Below are positions 1 through 7,516 of a stretch of DNA of 29,682 nucleotides, piece after piece. The notes under the pieces were generated by a model that searched no databases, had not been told where the DNA came from, and saw nothing but the letters and a program-made list of their open reading frames with translations. Position 1 is the stretch's first letter. Every line of letters begins with the position of its first letter. Origin of the DNA: Anaerotignum sp. (lineage in GTDB: Bacteria; Bacillota; Clostridia; Lachnospirales; Anaerotignaceae); the NCBI GenBank assembly GCA_020024395.1, contig JAHHTV010000002.1:1-29682 (forward strand), read 5' to 3'. A program made the position numbers and the translations under genes.

Positions 1-15
1 TGATACAATGTATCA
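1..15. promoter_or_regulatory. Short inverted repeat at the window edge
   Basis: TGATAC, three bases, then GTATCA form a perfect inverted repeat 40 bases before the chemoreceptor start. It could be an operator or the foot of a longer leader hairpin. The upstream sequence lies outside the window, so its role cannot be judged. Confidence 0.25.
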
Positions 16-55
16 AGAGGGGAATTCTAAAAAAAGCAGGAGGGAGTTTGCAGTT

Positions 56-2353
56 ATGAAATTAACAAATATGAAAATTCGCAAGAGGTTGATATTTGGT
101 TTCTTTACACCATATCTCATGTCAGTAGTATTATTGCTGTTTTGCATATTTAATATGCTGAATATGAAAGGTAGTTATGAAACAATTATTCAAGAAAATG
201 TAAATTTAGAAACACAAATTTTGAATACGCGTATCTATATGAATACAGCAGCAAGATATGTGCGAGATGTTACATTAGACCAGAAAAAAGCGAATTATAA
301 CACAAATATGACTAGCTTAAATACAGCATTGGATTCTTTGAATGCGAGCTTAGATTCTATGATACGATATTATCCTGACTATATGTCTAGCGGTGTTGGC
401 AAAGATTTTGCGGCAGGTGTACAAGTTTGGGAAAATACAGTTCCTGAAATATTAAATGCCATTGAAAGAAATGATTTTGAAACAGCACGAAAATTATTGA
501 TAGAAAAATGTACACCAACATTGAATAAACAAGCGCAGCTTGCACAAGAATTGACCAATGCGATTGAAGTGGATGTACAAAATACACTCAAACAACAGGA
601 TAAATCTTCTTTGATTTCTGTTGTGGTTATCATTGGTGCACTGGTTGTGCTATCTATCATAAATGCCATTCTTTCAAGTCGTGTGATTAAATCCTTGACA
701 AAACCATTGCTGGAGGTCAAAGAGGCAATTACTGCATTTAGTCATGGTAAGTTTGATGTTCCTGTATTATATGAAGCAAAAGATGAAGTTTCAGAAATGG
801 CAACAGCACTGCGTACCAGCCAGAATGTATTGCAAACAGTGGTTGCAGAAATCGACCGTACCACAGGTGCAATGGCAGAAGGTGACTTTAATATCAAAGT
901 GGAAACAGAATTCCCTGGTGCTTTAGAATCTATTTCTGATAGTATTGAACGTGTGGTGAAAAATTTGAGCCAAACCATAGACGAAGTGAAAAATACAATG
1001 GAAAGAGTTTCTATGAGTGCAGAACAAGTGTCTTCTGGCTCTCAGTCTTTGGCACAAGGTGCAACAGAACAGGCAAGTGCTGTAGAAGAACTTTCTGCAA
1101 CATTGAATGATATTTCTGCAATGTCTACAGAAAATGCGGAATCTGCAAAAACAGCAAAATATAACACAGATAAAGCAAGCGAACAAAACATGATTAACAA
1201 AGAAAAAATGCACGAAATGATACAGGCGATGGATAATATTACATCTACTTCTCAAGAAATCCGTAAAATTGTCAAAACCATTGAAGATATTGCATTCCAG
1301 ACCAATATTTTGGCGCTTAATGCAGCAGTGGAAGCAGCCAGAGCAGGCAGTGCTGGTAAAGGTTTTGCAGTGGTAGCAGATGAAGTGCGAAATTTGGCAT
1401 CAAAATCAGCAGAAGCTGCAAAAAATACAACAAAATTGATTGCAGATTCTATTGAGGCTGTGGAACATGGTTCTCAAATTGCGTATTCAGCAGCAGAATC
1501 TATCGAAAGTAGTGTGATATTGACAGGACAGGCAGTAGAGCAAATCACACAAATTGCAATGGCTGTAGAAAGAGAATCTGAATCAATTACACAGATTACA
1601 CAAGGTATTGACCAGATTGCAACGGTTGTACAAACAAATTCTGCAACAAGTGAAGAATCTGCGGCAGCAAGCCAAGAATTGTCTACACAAGCAAACATGA
1701 TGCATGAGGTATTGAGTGCATTTAATACAGCAAGTCAACCAAAAGCGAATGCAATGCAGTCATCTATGTATCATAGCACAGCACCACAACAAACATATTA
1801 TCAGCCACAAGCAACAACATCATTTACCAACACAAGTACATATCAACCAGAATATGATACAACATATAGCAATACATATACTGGTGGTGGCAAATATGAT
1901 GATAAATATGATACAATGGTTGCGATGCCATCTGCAACTGCAAAAAATGTGCAGCATTATGAAGTGACACCAGATTTGGAAACAGGCAATGATTTGATTG
2001 ACTCAGAACATAGAGAATTGTTTCAAGCAATCAACGATTTGTTAGATGCTTGTACCACAGGTACAGGACGTACACAAATTACAAAAACAGTGAATTTCTT
2101 AGCAGATTATGTGGATAAACATTTCGGCGATGAAGAAGCGTTGCAAAAAGAATATGCATACCCACATTATGAAGGACATAAGAAATTCCATACAGAATAT
2201 AAAGCAGAAATTCGCCAAATGGCAAATGAAATCAAGAGAGATGGTGCAACATTCCAGACATTGAGTCATGTCAGTGATTTGGCAAACAAATTGATAAGTC
2301 ATATTCGCCATGAAGATAAACGTTTGGCAGCACATATCCATTCTCAAGAATAA
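56..2353 (+). CDS. Methyl-accepting chemotaxis protein with C-terminal bacteriohemerythrin domain
   Basis: This is a 765-residue membrane chemoreceptor. The order is: transmembrane segment at about 12-34, extracytoplasmic four-helix sensor, second transmembrane segment at about 186-208, HAMP linker, then a long signalling coiled coil. The conserved hairpin tip ([21 protein letters not shown]) is near residues 411-431. A Tyr/Thr/Gln-rich low-complexity linker at about 560-635 leads to a hemerythrin domain with the diiron ligand pattern ([27 protein letters not shown]). Hemerythrin domains bind O2 at a diiron site, so the inferred role is oxygen or redox sensing that feeds CheA/CheW. The ATG at 56 is chosen over the one at 8 because AGGAGGG lies 11-19 bases before it. 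No other che gene is in the window. Confidence 0.93.
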   Translation: MKLTNMKIRKRLIFGFFTPYLMSVVLLLFCIFNMLNMKGSYETIIQENVNLETQILNTRIYMNTAARYVRDVTLDQKKANYNTNMTSLNTALDSLNASLDSMIRYYPDYMSSGVGKDFAAGVQVWENTVPEILNAIERNDFETARKLLIEKCTPTLNKQAQLAQELTNAIEVDVQNTLKQQDKSSLISVVVIIGALVVLSIINAILSSRVIKSLTKPLLEVKEAITAFSHGKFDVPVLYEAKDEVSEMATALRTSQNVLQTVVAEIDRTTGAMAEGDFNIKVETEFPGALESISDSIERVVKNLSQTIDEVKNTMERVSMSAEQVSSGSQSLAQGATEQASAVEELSATLNDISAMSTENAESAKTAKYNTDKASEQNMINKEKMHEMIQAMDNITSTSQEIRKIVKTIEDIAFQTNILALNAAVEAARAGSAGKGFAVVADEVRNLASKSAEAAKNTTKLIADSIEAVEHGSQIAYSAAESIESSVILTGQAVEQITQIAMAVERESESITQITQGIDQIATVVQTNSATSEESAAASQELSTQANMMHEVLSAFNTASQPKANAMQSSMYHSTAPQQTYYQPQATTSFTNTSTYQPEYDTTYSNTYTGGGKYDDKYDTMVAMPSATAKNVQHYEVTPDLETGNDLIDSEHRELFQAINDLLDACTTGTGRTQITKTVNFLADYVDKHFGDEEALQKEYAYPHYEGHKKFHTEYKAEIRQMANEIKRDGATFQTLSHVSDLANKLISHIRHEDKRLAAHIHSQE

Positions 2354-2366
2354 AACAAATAAAAAC

Positions 2367-2399
2367 GGCGTATCACATGAAAAGTGATACGCCATTTTT
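2367..2399. terminator. Bidirectional rho-independent terminator between convergent genes
   Basis: A perfect 10-base stem (GGCGTATCAC / GTGATACGCC) with a 7-base loop is followed by T6 on the + strand. An A-rich stretch on the other side gives a U-rich tail for - strand transcripts. It separates the chemoreceptor from the convergent ATPase, which ends at 2405. Confidence 0.9.
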
Positions 2400-2404
2400 T
2401 ATAC

Positions 2405-4999
2405 TTATTTTCCTTTTATGATACGCACAAGCTGTATCAACAATGTGGGTGCAAATGCCAAACCAATGATTTGTAAAATATTTATAGTAGTCAAAGCGTT
2501 GTCTATGTCAAACAATCCATGCAATGCAGGGATAAACAATACCAACATCAATAACAATGTTCCAACAAAGAATGCCCCAAAACTATATGGATTAGAAGGC
2601 ATACGGAATATGGAACGAGAACCACGACAGTTAAAGCCATGGAACAAACGAGCCAAGCACAGTGTAGCAAAAGCCATTGTGCAAGCCATACCATCATTGA
2701 TGTTCATACCAATGATAAATGCACACATGGTTGTAGCAGCAATCAATGCCCCTTGTAAGCCCAATGTTTGTAAAAAGTCTTTTGTCAAAATACCTTCTTT
2801 GGGACTTCTGGGTTTTTGGTTGAGTAAGTCACCAGTTGGTTTTTCCATATTGACTGCCAATGCAGGCAAGCTGTCTGTCAAAAGATTGATAAACAAAAGC
2901 TGTACTGCGGTAAAAGGCAAAGGTAGACCAAATAATGATGTAATAATAACAACCAATATTGCCGCTGCATTACCAGATAATAAAAATTGTATAGAATTTT
3001 TGATATTGGTATATACATTTCTGCCATTTGCAACTGCTTTTACAATGGTTGCGAAGTTATCATCGGTTAATATCATAGATGCAGCATCTTTTGAAACTTC
3101 TGTACCTGTGATACCCATAGCAATACCAATGTCTGCTTGTTTGAGTGCAGGCGCATCGTTTACACCATCACCCGTCATGGCTGCCACATGCCCTCTGTCT
3201 TGCCATGCACGCACAATACGGATTTTATGTTCTGGTGATACACGTGCATATACAGAAATATGTTCTACTTCTTCTCGGAGCTGTTCATCTGACATGTTTT
3301 CCAGCTCTGCACCCTCTACAGCTCTATCGCCATCTTGCAAAATACCGATTTGTTTTGCAATGGCAGATGCTGTGATTTTGTGGTCACCTGTAATCATGAC
3401 AGGGCGAATGCCTGCTCTGCGACAATCTGCAACCGCAGGTGCAGATTCCACACGTGGAGGGTCCATCATGGCAATTAAGCCAGTGAATATCAAATCTTGT
3501 TCATCTTCTAATGTCAAAGGTCTATTTTCAGGCAATATTTTTTTTGCAAATGCTAGTACACGCAAACCTTGTGAAGAAAATGCACCATTTTGTTGCGTAA
3601 TGTCTAATTGAATGTCTGTTGTCAAATCTAATATTGTGCCATTTCGCTCTACCGCAACGCAACGAGATAGCAATACATCAGGGGCACCTTTTACAAGCAT
3701 TTCAAATTGTCCGTTTCTTTCATGTAGTGTAGACATCAATTTTCTATCAGAGTCAAAAGGAATTTCCTGTAAACGAGGAAATTCTTTTCTGGTGTCAGCT
3801 TCATTGCCACCGATTGAGCGACAGAATGTCAAAAGTGCAGTTTCTGTGGGGTCACCAACGGCAACTTCATCATTTAACACACCATCATTGCACAATACGC
3901 TTTGTGTTGCCAAATACTGTACTGTGGCACCATTTTGTGCGGCTTCCTCTGTGGTATATACTTTGCCATCTACATACATTTTTTGTACAGTCATACGGTT
4001 TTGTGTCAATGTACCTGTTTTGTCAGAACAAATGACGGATACACAACCCAAACCTTCTACTGCACGCAAATTTTTGATAATGGCATTTTGTTTTGCCATT
4101 TTTTGTGTACCGATTGCCAAACCGATTGTCACAATAGAACTGAGTGCTTCAGGAATGGCTGCAACTGCTAAAGCTACCGCGAACATCAAAGCGTCTGTAA
4201 AATGCATACCACGCCATACACCCAAACCAAATACAATGGCACAAATCACCATAATAATGATGGAAAGTTTTTTTGAGAAATCATCTAGGCTTCTTTGTAG
4301 TGGTGTTGCTTTTTCTTGTGCAGATTCCATCAAATCTGCAATTTTACCGATTTCTGTTTGCATACCTGTACCAGTTACCAATACAACAGCACGTCCATAA
4401 GAAACCAAAGAACTGCTATATACCATATTCAAACGGTCACCCAAAGGCAATTCATCTTTGTCAATAGGGGTGTCTATTTTATTGACATTTTCAGATTCTC
4501 CGGTTAAAGCACTTTCGCTCACTTGTAAAGAGTAGTTTTGCAAAACACGTCCATCAGCCGCAGTGACATCACCTGCTTCCAAAAGTAATATATCACCAGG
4601 TACCAATTCAGCAGCAGGAACTTCTGTTTTTTGTCCGCCACGCATGACACGTGCATTAGGTGCAGCCATTGCTTTTAAGCTATCCAATGATTTTTGTGCT
4701 TTGAAATGTTGCACTGTGCCTAATATAGCATTGAGTATCAATACTGCCAATATAACAATCGTACCTTCAATACCGCCTGTTAGTGCAGAAATGACTGCTG
4801 CAATGATTAAAATAACAACTAGCAAATCTGCAAATTGCTCTGCAAATACTTGCAAAACACCTTTGCGTTTGCCTTCTTGCAATTTGTTGTAGCCAAATTG
4901 CTCCAAACGTTTTTTTGCTTCCTCTTGCGTTAAACCGTCCATAGAAGTGTTGAGTGCTTCCAACAACGCCTGTTGAGAAAGTTTCCATTGTTTTTCCAT
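2405..4999 (-). CDS. P-type cation-transporting ATPase (Ca2+-ATPase-like family; probable Mn2+ exporter)
   Basis: This 864-residue P2-type ATPase is a typical full-length family member. Visible motifs are TGES (166-169), the M4 ion-site sequence PEAL (283-286), the phosphorylation motif DKTGT (326-330), KGAPD in the nucleotide domain (near 438), MITGDH (near 535) and TGDGVNDAP (near 609), plus membrane helices in the usual 2+2+6 layout. Sequence alone would suggest Ca2+ export, as in the Listeria LMCA1 type. However, the gene lies directly behind a yybP-ykoY Mn2+ riboswitch, and the Lactococcus P-type ATPase YoaB with the same control is linked to Mn2+ tolerance. Mn2+ efflux is therefore the better inference. 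A weak AAAGGGG ribosome site precedes the ATG. The gene stands alone and ends at a bidirectional terminator. Confidence 0.93.
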   Translation of the reverse strand: MEKQWKLSQQALLEALNTSMDGLTQEEAKKRLEQFGYNKLQEGKRKGVLQVFAEQFADLLVVILIIAAVISALTGGIEGTIVILAVLILNAILGTVQHFKAQKSLDSLKAMAAPNARVMRGGQKTEVPAAELVPGDILLLEAGDVTAADGRVLQNYSLQVSESALTGESENVNKIDTPIDKDELPLGDRLNMVYSSSLVSYGRAVVLVTGTGMQTEIGKIADLMESAQEKATPLQRSLDDFSKKLSIIIMVICAIVFGLGVWRGMHFTDALMFAVALAVAAIPEALSSIVTIGLAIGTQKMAKQNAIIKNLRAVEGLGCVSVICSDKTGTLTQNRMTVQKMYVDGKVYTTEEAAQNGATVQYLATQSVLCNDGVLNDEVAVGDPTETALLTFCRSIGGNEADTRKEFPRLQEIPFDSDRKLMSTLHERNGQFEMLVKGAPDVLLSRCVAVERNGTILDLTTDIQLDITQQNGAFSSQGLRVLAFAKKILPENRPLTLEDEQDLIFTGLIAMMDPPRVESAPAVADCRRAGIRPVMITGDHKITASAIAKQIGILQDGDRAVEGAELENMSDEQLREEVEHISVYARVSPEHKIRIVRAWQDRGHVAAMTGDGVNDAPALKQADIGIAMGITGTEVSKDAASMILTDDNFATIVKAVANGRNVYTNIKNSIQFLLSGNAAAILVVIITSLFGLPLPFTAVQLLFINLLTDSLPALAVNMEKPTGDLLNQKPRSPKEGILTKDFLQTLGLQGALIAATTMCAFIIGMNINDGMACTMAFATLCLARLFHGFNCRGSRSIFRMPSNPYSFGAFFVGTLLLMLVLFIPALHGLFDIDNALTTINILQIIGLAFAPTLLIQLVRIIKGK

Positions 5000-5029
5000 G
5001 AAAAAACCCCTTTCTGTGTGAGGTGCAAA

Positions 5030-5082
5030 TAAAAAAAGACTTTTTATTGCACCTATACCATAAAATGATGCAATAAAAGTCT
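5030..5082 (-). terminator. Expression-platform terminator of the Mn2+ riboswitch
   Basis: On the - strand, AGACTTTTATTGCA (5069-5082) pairs with TGCAATAAAAAGTCT (5037-5051) and is followed by seven T. The 5' arm contains the 3' strand of the riboswitch P1 helix, so terminator and ligand-stabilised aptamer exclude each other. This predicts ON regulation by metal. Confidence 0.88.
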
Positions 5083-5203
5083 TGCTTCTAATAGAATGAT
5101 TGCTGCAAAAACAGCATTTCTATGAGGGTAACGCCCGAGTGCTTAACACTGAGATGACGAACGTTAACAATGCAATAAAATTGCATAAGCTACTCCCTTT
5201 TAT
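5073..5203 (-). promoter_or_regulatory. yybP-ykoY (manganese) riboswitch aptamer
   Basis: Read on the - strand, the leader carries the conserved yybP-ykoY elements in order: AAGGGAGTAGC at the 5' side, CGTCATCTC in one loop region, GGCGTTACCCTCATAG in the second, and GCAAGAC closing the aptamer. P1 forms between ATAAAAG (5197-5203) and CTTTTAT (5073-5079). The class is established as a Mn2+ sensor. Here it precedes the P-type ATPase start by about 70 bases, with a terminator between them. Confidence 0.92.
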
Positions 5204-5211
5204 CTTTTATC

Positions 5212-5240
5212 AGATTATCATATTCTGGCAGAAAAAGCAA
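5212..5240 (-). promoter_or_regulatory. Sigma-A-type promoter of the riboswitch/ATPase transcript
   Basis: On the - strand, TTGCTT (5235-5240) and TAATCT (5212-5217) are separated by 17 bases. This places the transcription start just before the aptamer. Confidence 0.55.
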
Positions 5241-5359
5241 TACTGCAACAATAAAGATATTGTTAAAGATATTATTTTTAGTGTGGTTTCATTTGGGATA
5301 TTTTATGCAATGAAATCATAAAGAAAATGGATATATCCCTTTTTTGTATGCATATTTTT

Positions 5360-5368
5360 TGATATACT
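5360..5368 (+). promoter_or_regulatory. Extended -10 promoter for the 77-residue small protein
   Basis: TGATATACT is an extended -10 element (TG, one base, TATACT), 32 bases before the start codon. The -35 region is only a T-rich tract. Spacing to the small gene is right for a short 5' leader. Confidence 0.5.
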
Positions 5369-5400
5369 ATAAACAAAATAGAAAAAGGTGGTTGAATAAT

Positions 5401-5634
5401 ATGGTACATGACACATACACATTTCAAGATTTAAGCGAAATTTGTTATCATTTGAGAAAATATAAAGATATGCAGGAAGATTGGCAGGCTGATTTTTGTA
5501 ATGTTTATGGGGAATTGGTTGTTAGCTTTGATAACGATGCAGAAACGATGGAACGCATACAAGATGAAGACGAAAAATATGCGATGGTAACAGAATTGAT
5601 GGATATTGCCATGCAAATGGGAAAATCTTGGTAA
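5401..5634 (+). CDS. Hypothetical small acidic protein, 77 residues
   Basis: No family is recognised. The predicted product is soluble, with no signal peptide or membrane segment. It is rich in Asp, Glu, Met and Tyr and looks mostly helical. A longer reading frame starts at 5344, but the ATG at 5401 has AAAGGTGG 9 bases upstream and follows an extended -10 promoter, so the short form is preferred. The gene is monocistronic. It lies between the divergent riboswitch-controlled ATPase and a convergent fibre-like gene, and a strong hairpin terminator begins 9 bases after its stop. Its own promoter, ribosome site and terminator make a real gene likely. Confidence 0.7.
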   Translation: MVHDTYTFQDLSEICYHLRKYKDMQEDWQADFCNVYGELVVSFDNDAETMERIQDEDEKYAMVTELMDIAMQMGKSW

Positions 5635-5643
5635 AACAAAAGA

Positions 5644-5680
5644 GGGAAATACGCTTGTTGTGAGCGTATTTCCCTGTTTT
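5644..5680. terminator. Rho-independent terminator, probably shared by convergent genes
   Basis: A perfect 12-base stem, GGGAAATACGCT (5644-5655) with AGCGTATTTCCC (5663-5674), has a 7-base loop and a TGTTTT tail. It lies between the stop of the small + strand gene and the end of the - strand fibre gene at 5680, and can serve both. Confidence 0.85.
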
Positions 5681-6732
5681 CAAATGATTGTTTCTGTATA
5701 GTATAATTGAAAATATTTAATTGCATTGTTTGTATATAAACTGCCTGATGTTAAGAAATGATAGATATGTCCTTTGATTACAGGCAAAATAATATCAATG
5801 GAACAACTTTCTACACGAGATGTATCATTATATAAAAGCTGTTTGTATGTAGCGGTATCTGGAAGCAGAATAGATGAAATAGGGGCTTTATCCGCAACAT
5901 TCATCAAGTCAGTTGGTGCCAAATCCATGATATAAAAATACAGATTTTGTGCTTTGCCATAAGCATATGTTTTGACACGAATATTCCCATCATATTTTGC
6001 TTTGAATGTATGTAGCTTAAATGTGTTATGGTCAGGAGCAGTAAGCTGTATATTTTCATAAGAAACTTGTGGTGATGAAGTATTATAATCATATCTTGTA
6101 TTTTCAGAATTGATTTTACTATTGATTTTATTGAATAAACCAAATAATGTTGTTGTAGTATTGTCACCAGAAGTACCTATTTTTTTGTCCATAGCGTCAG
6201 TTGCTTTTTTGTGTGTGGCAATGGCGCCAAACAATGTGCTGTTTGATTGGTCGGAAGAAGTACCGACTTTTGTGTTTGTGGCATCGGTTGCTTTTTTGTG
6301 TGCAGCAATGGCACCAAACAACGTGCTGTTTGTCTGGTCGGAAGAAGTACCGACTTTTGTGTTTGTGGCATCGGTTGCTTTTTTGTGTGCAGCAATGGCA
6401 CCAAACAACGTGCTGTTTGTCTGGTCGGAAGAAGTACCGACTTTTGTGTCTGTGGTATCGGTTGCCTTTTTGTGTGCAGCAATGGCACCAAACAATGTTG
6501 TGTTTGTCTGGTCTGAAGTATTGCCAATTTTTTTGTCAATGGCAGATAAGTCACAGGCTTGTTCGATATCAATTTTCATTTGTTCCAATTCTTCTTTCAC
6601 TTTTGTTACCTCCTGTTCTGTAAGAGAAAGTTGCCCATCGATTGCGTCCATATTTTCATTGAAATCCGCAATGTCATAGTAATCCTCTGTCCCTGGTTTA
6701 ATAAAATCATAGTTTGTTGTAAATGTAGCCAT
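5680..6732 (-). CDS. Tail-fibre-like protein with 29-residue tandem repeats
   Basis: The product has 350 residues and no signal peptide or membrane segment. Residues 1-40 (TNYDFIKPGTEDYYDIADFNEN..) resemble the N-termini of phage tail-fibre and structural proteins of Firmicutes phages. A short coiled coil (about 36-60) follows, then four 29-residue repeats (68-183: K-V/I-G-T-S-D-Q-T-N-S-T-L-F-G-A-I-A-A-H-K-K-A-T-D) and a degenerate fifth copy. The C-terminal 140 residues look beta-rich and end in Tyr-rich sequence, possibly a receptor- or surface-binding head. A good AAAGGAG site precedes the ATG. No other phage or tailocin gene is nearby, so it is an orphan: a phage remnant, a recruited fibre, or an unrelated repeat protein. 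The function is unknown. Confidence 0.75.
   Translation of the reverse strand: MATFTTNYDFIKPGTEDYYDIADFNENMDAIDGQLSLTEQEVTKVKEELEQMKIDIEQACDLSAIDKKIGNTSDQTNTTLFGAIAAHKKATDTTDTKVGTSSDQTNSTLFGAIAAHKKATDATNTKVGTSSDQTNSTLFGAIAAHKKATDATNTKVGTSSDQSNSTLFGAIATHKKATDAMDKKIGTSGDNTTTTLFGLFNKINSKINSENTRYDYNTSSPQVSYENIQLTAPDHNTFKLHTFKAKYDGNIRVKTYAYGKAQNLYFYIMDLAPTDLMNVADKAPISSILLPDTATYKQLLYNDTSRVESCSIDIILPVIKGHIYHFLTSGSLYTNNAIKYFQLYYTETII
6184..6531 (-). repeat. Four tandem 87-base in-frame repeats
   Basis: The unit is 87 bases (29 codons). The anchor GAAGAAGTACCGAC recurs at 6254, 6341 and 6428. The central copies are nearly identical at DNA level and the outer copies are diverged. That pattern points to recent internal duplication and makes copy-number change between strains likely. 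The repeats are wholly coding. Confidence 0.95.
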
Positions 6733-6808
6733 TTGTAAAGCTCCTTTCTGTAATTATTTTATGCCGTCAATGTAAATGGACAAAAGTATCATTTCGTCCC
6801 AATATCGT

Positions 6809-6874
6809 TTATCAACAAAAAAACCACAAATTCCACAAAAGTTATCCACAAGTTGTGGATAAGTCTGTGGAAAA
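6809..6874. other. DnaA-box cluster
   Basis: Two perfect DnaA boxes lie head to head: TTATCCACA at 6842-6850 and its complement TGTGGATAA at 6854-6862. With the three bases between them they make a 21-base palindrome. Near-consensus boxes flank them: TTATCAACA at 6809-6817 and TGTGGAAAA at 6866-6874. The cluster starts 77 bases upstream of the fibre gene and is followed by AT-rich DNA. No dnaA, dnaN or rep gene is in the window. It may be a DnaA-titrating or DnaA-regulated site, an element's replication origin, or part of the chromosomal origin. Confidence 0.6.
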
Positions 6875-6934
6875 GTTTATAAGTGTATTATGATAAAGTG
6901 ATTTTTATGACAATGGGTATGATGTATTGTAGTA

Positions 6935-7185
6935 ATGATATAATTACAATGTTGGTGTAATAAATGCATATGATATTATGCAAGAGATAAACAATGTTTG
7001 ATAGAGCTGGCTACGGTTTATGACAAATAAAATGCTTTTATGATATCATGATATATCAATGTATTCATATTGTATACAAAAAGAATATGTTGATATACGA
7101 ATACAAATATAAAGTTTTATACAAGAAATATTACAAGAATTGCAGTTATTTTATCTGGTTTTTCATTGATGAAAAACGTTGATAT
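6935..7185. repeat. AT-rich block with six TGATAT copies, several inside small inverted repeats
   Basis: TGATAT occurs at 6936, 6971, 7041, 7049, 7091 and 7180. Three copies share the longer form ATGATATNAT (6935, 6970, 7040). Several sit in or at the edge of inverted repeats: GTAAT..ATTAC around 6936, GCATA..TATGC around 6971, the palindrome ATGATATCAT at 7040-7049, and GTTGA..TCAAC around 7180. No gene is visible here. The array could be protein-binding sites or iteron-like repeats. Confidence 0.5.
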
Positions 7186-7220
7186 TTCAACAAGAATTCG
7201 GATTTTATATCCGTTTTTTT
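7159..7220 (+). terminator. Three consecutive hairpins ending in a T-tract (possible terminator)
   Basis: TTTTTCAT / ATGAAAAA (7159-7176), GTTGA / TCAAC (7178-7191) and CGGAT / ATCCG (7199-7213) follow one another. The last is followed directly by seven T. The final 5-base stem is weak, but the layout fits the end of a + strand transcript, possibly a small RNA starting in the AT-rich block. No gene upstream on this strand is evident. Confidence 0.35.
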
Positions 7221-7264
7221 ATATTTCGGCAAAATTACAGTTGTGTTACATATTAAAAAAGTGC

Positions 7265-7293
7265 TTGCAAAATAAAAGTTGCATAGATATAAT
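7265..7293 (+). promoter_or_regulatory. Strong sigma-A promoter for the S-layer-like gene
   Basis: TTGCAA (7265-7270) and a perfect TATAAT (7288-7293) are 17 bases apart. The predicted start near 7300 leaves an untranslated leader of about 217 bases before the ATG at 7517. Confidence 0.75.
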
Positions 7294-7320
7294 AAATCTG
7301 CATACGAAATGTTGCTTTCT

Positions 7321-7443
7321 CTGTATCGCTTCGGAGCATACGAAGACAGCACCAATGAAACCAACGTACTTCAAGAGTGGGGGAACGACGGAAGTAACGG
7401 CGGTACCGTTTTCGTGTTGTGATGGACGGTAAAGAGATGGTGC
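7321..7443 (+). ncRNA. Candidate structured 5' leader (three-way junction) of the S-layer-like mRNA
   Basis: This part of the leader is clearly richer in G+C than the flanking AT-rich DNA and has no convincing reading frame. By eye it folds as a 5' hairpin CTTCG / CGAAG (7329-7345) flanked by CTGT / ACAG. Next comes a closing helix GCACCA (7349-7354) / TGGTGC (7438-7443) that encloses two arms: TACTTC (7367-7372) / GAAGTA (7391-7396) and TACCGT (7404-7409) / ACGGTA (7426-7431). The two loops contain complementary ACGA and TCGT. It matches no riboswitch class I can recall. It may stabilise the mRNA or regulate it; the fold is a proposal. Confidence 0.4.
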
Positions 7444-7516
7444 AGGGAAATATGCAAGTTCGTTGTATAATTATGAAACGAAAACGACATGAAAAACAAA
7501 AGGAGGAATGACAACC

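Noticed and set aside
2418..4400. Two long + strand frames opposite the P-type ATPase
   Set aside because: They are antisense shadows. The - strand frame contains all P-type ATPase motifs, and the antisense translations have none.
6110..6679. Repetitive + strand frames opposite the fibre gene, and the 87-base repeats as a CRISPR array
   Set aside because: The repeats are contiguous, keep the reading frame, have no spacers and encode a coherent 29-residue unit on the - strand.
6733..7300. Calling the region a confirmed chromosomal oriC
   Set aside because: dnaA, dnaN and rpmH are absent and the genes to the left are of mixed orientation. The data support only a DnaA-box cluster.
7166..7432. 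88-codon + strand frame over the S-layer leader
   Set aside because: It starts upstream of the mapped-looking promoter, has no ribosome site and a random-looking translation. The region is better explained as structured RNA.
7321..7443. Known riboswitch (c-di-GMP-I/II, c-di-AMP, TPP, SAM, cobalamin, purine) in the S-layer leader
   Set aside because: None of the conserved core sequences of these classes was found, so it is listed only as an unassigned structured leader.
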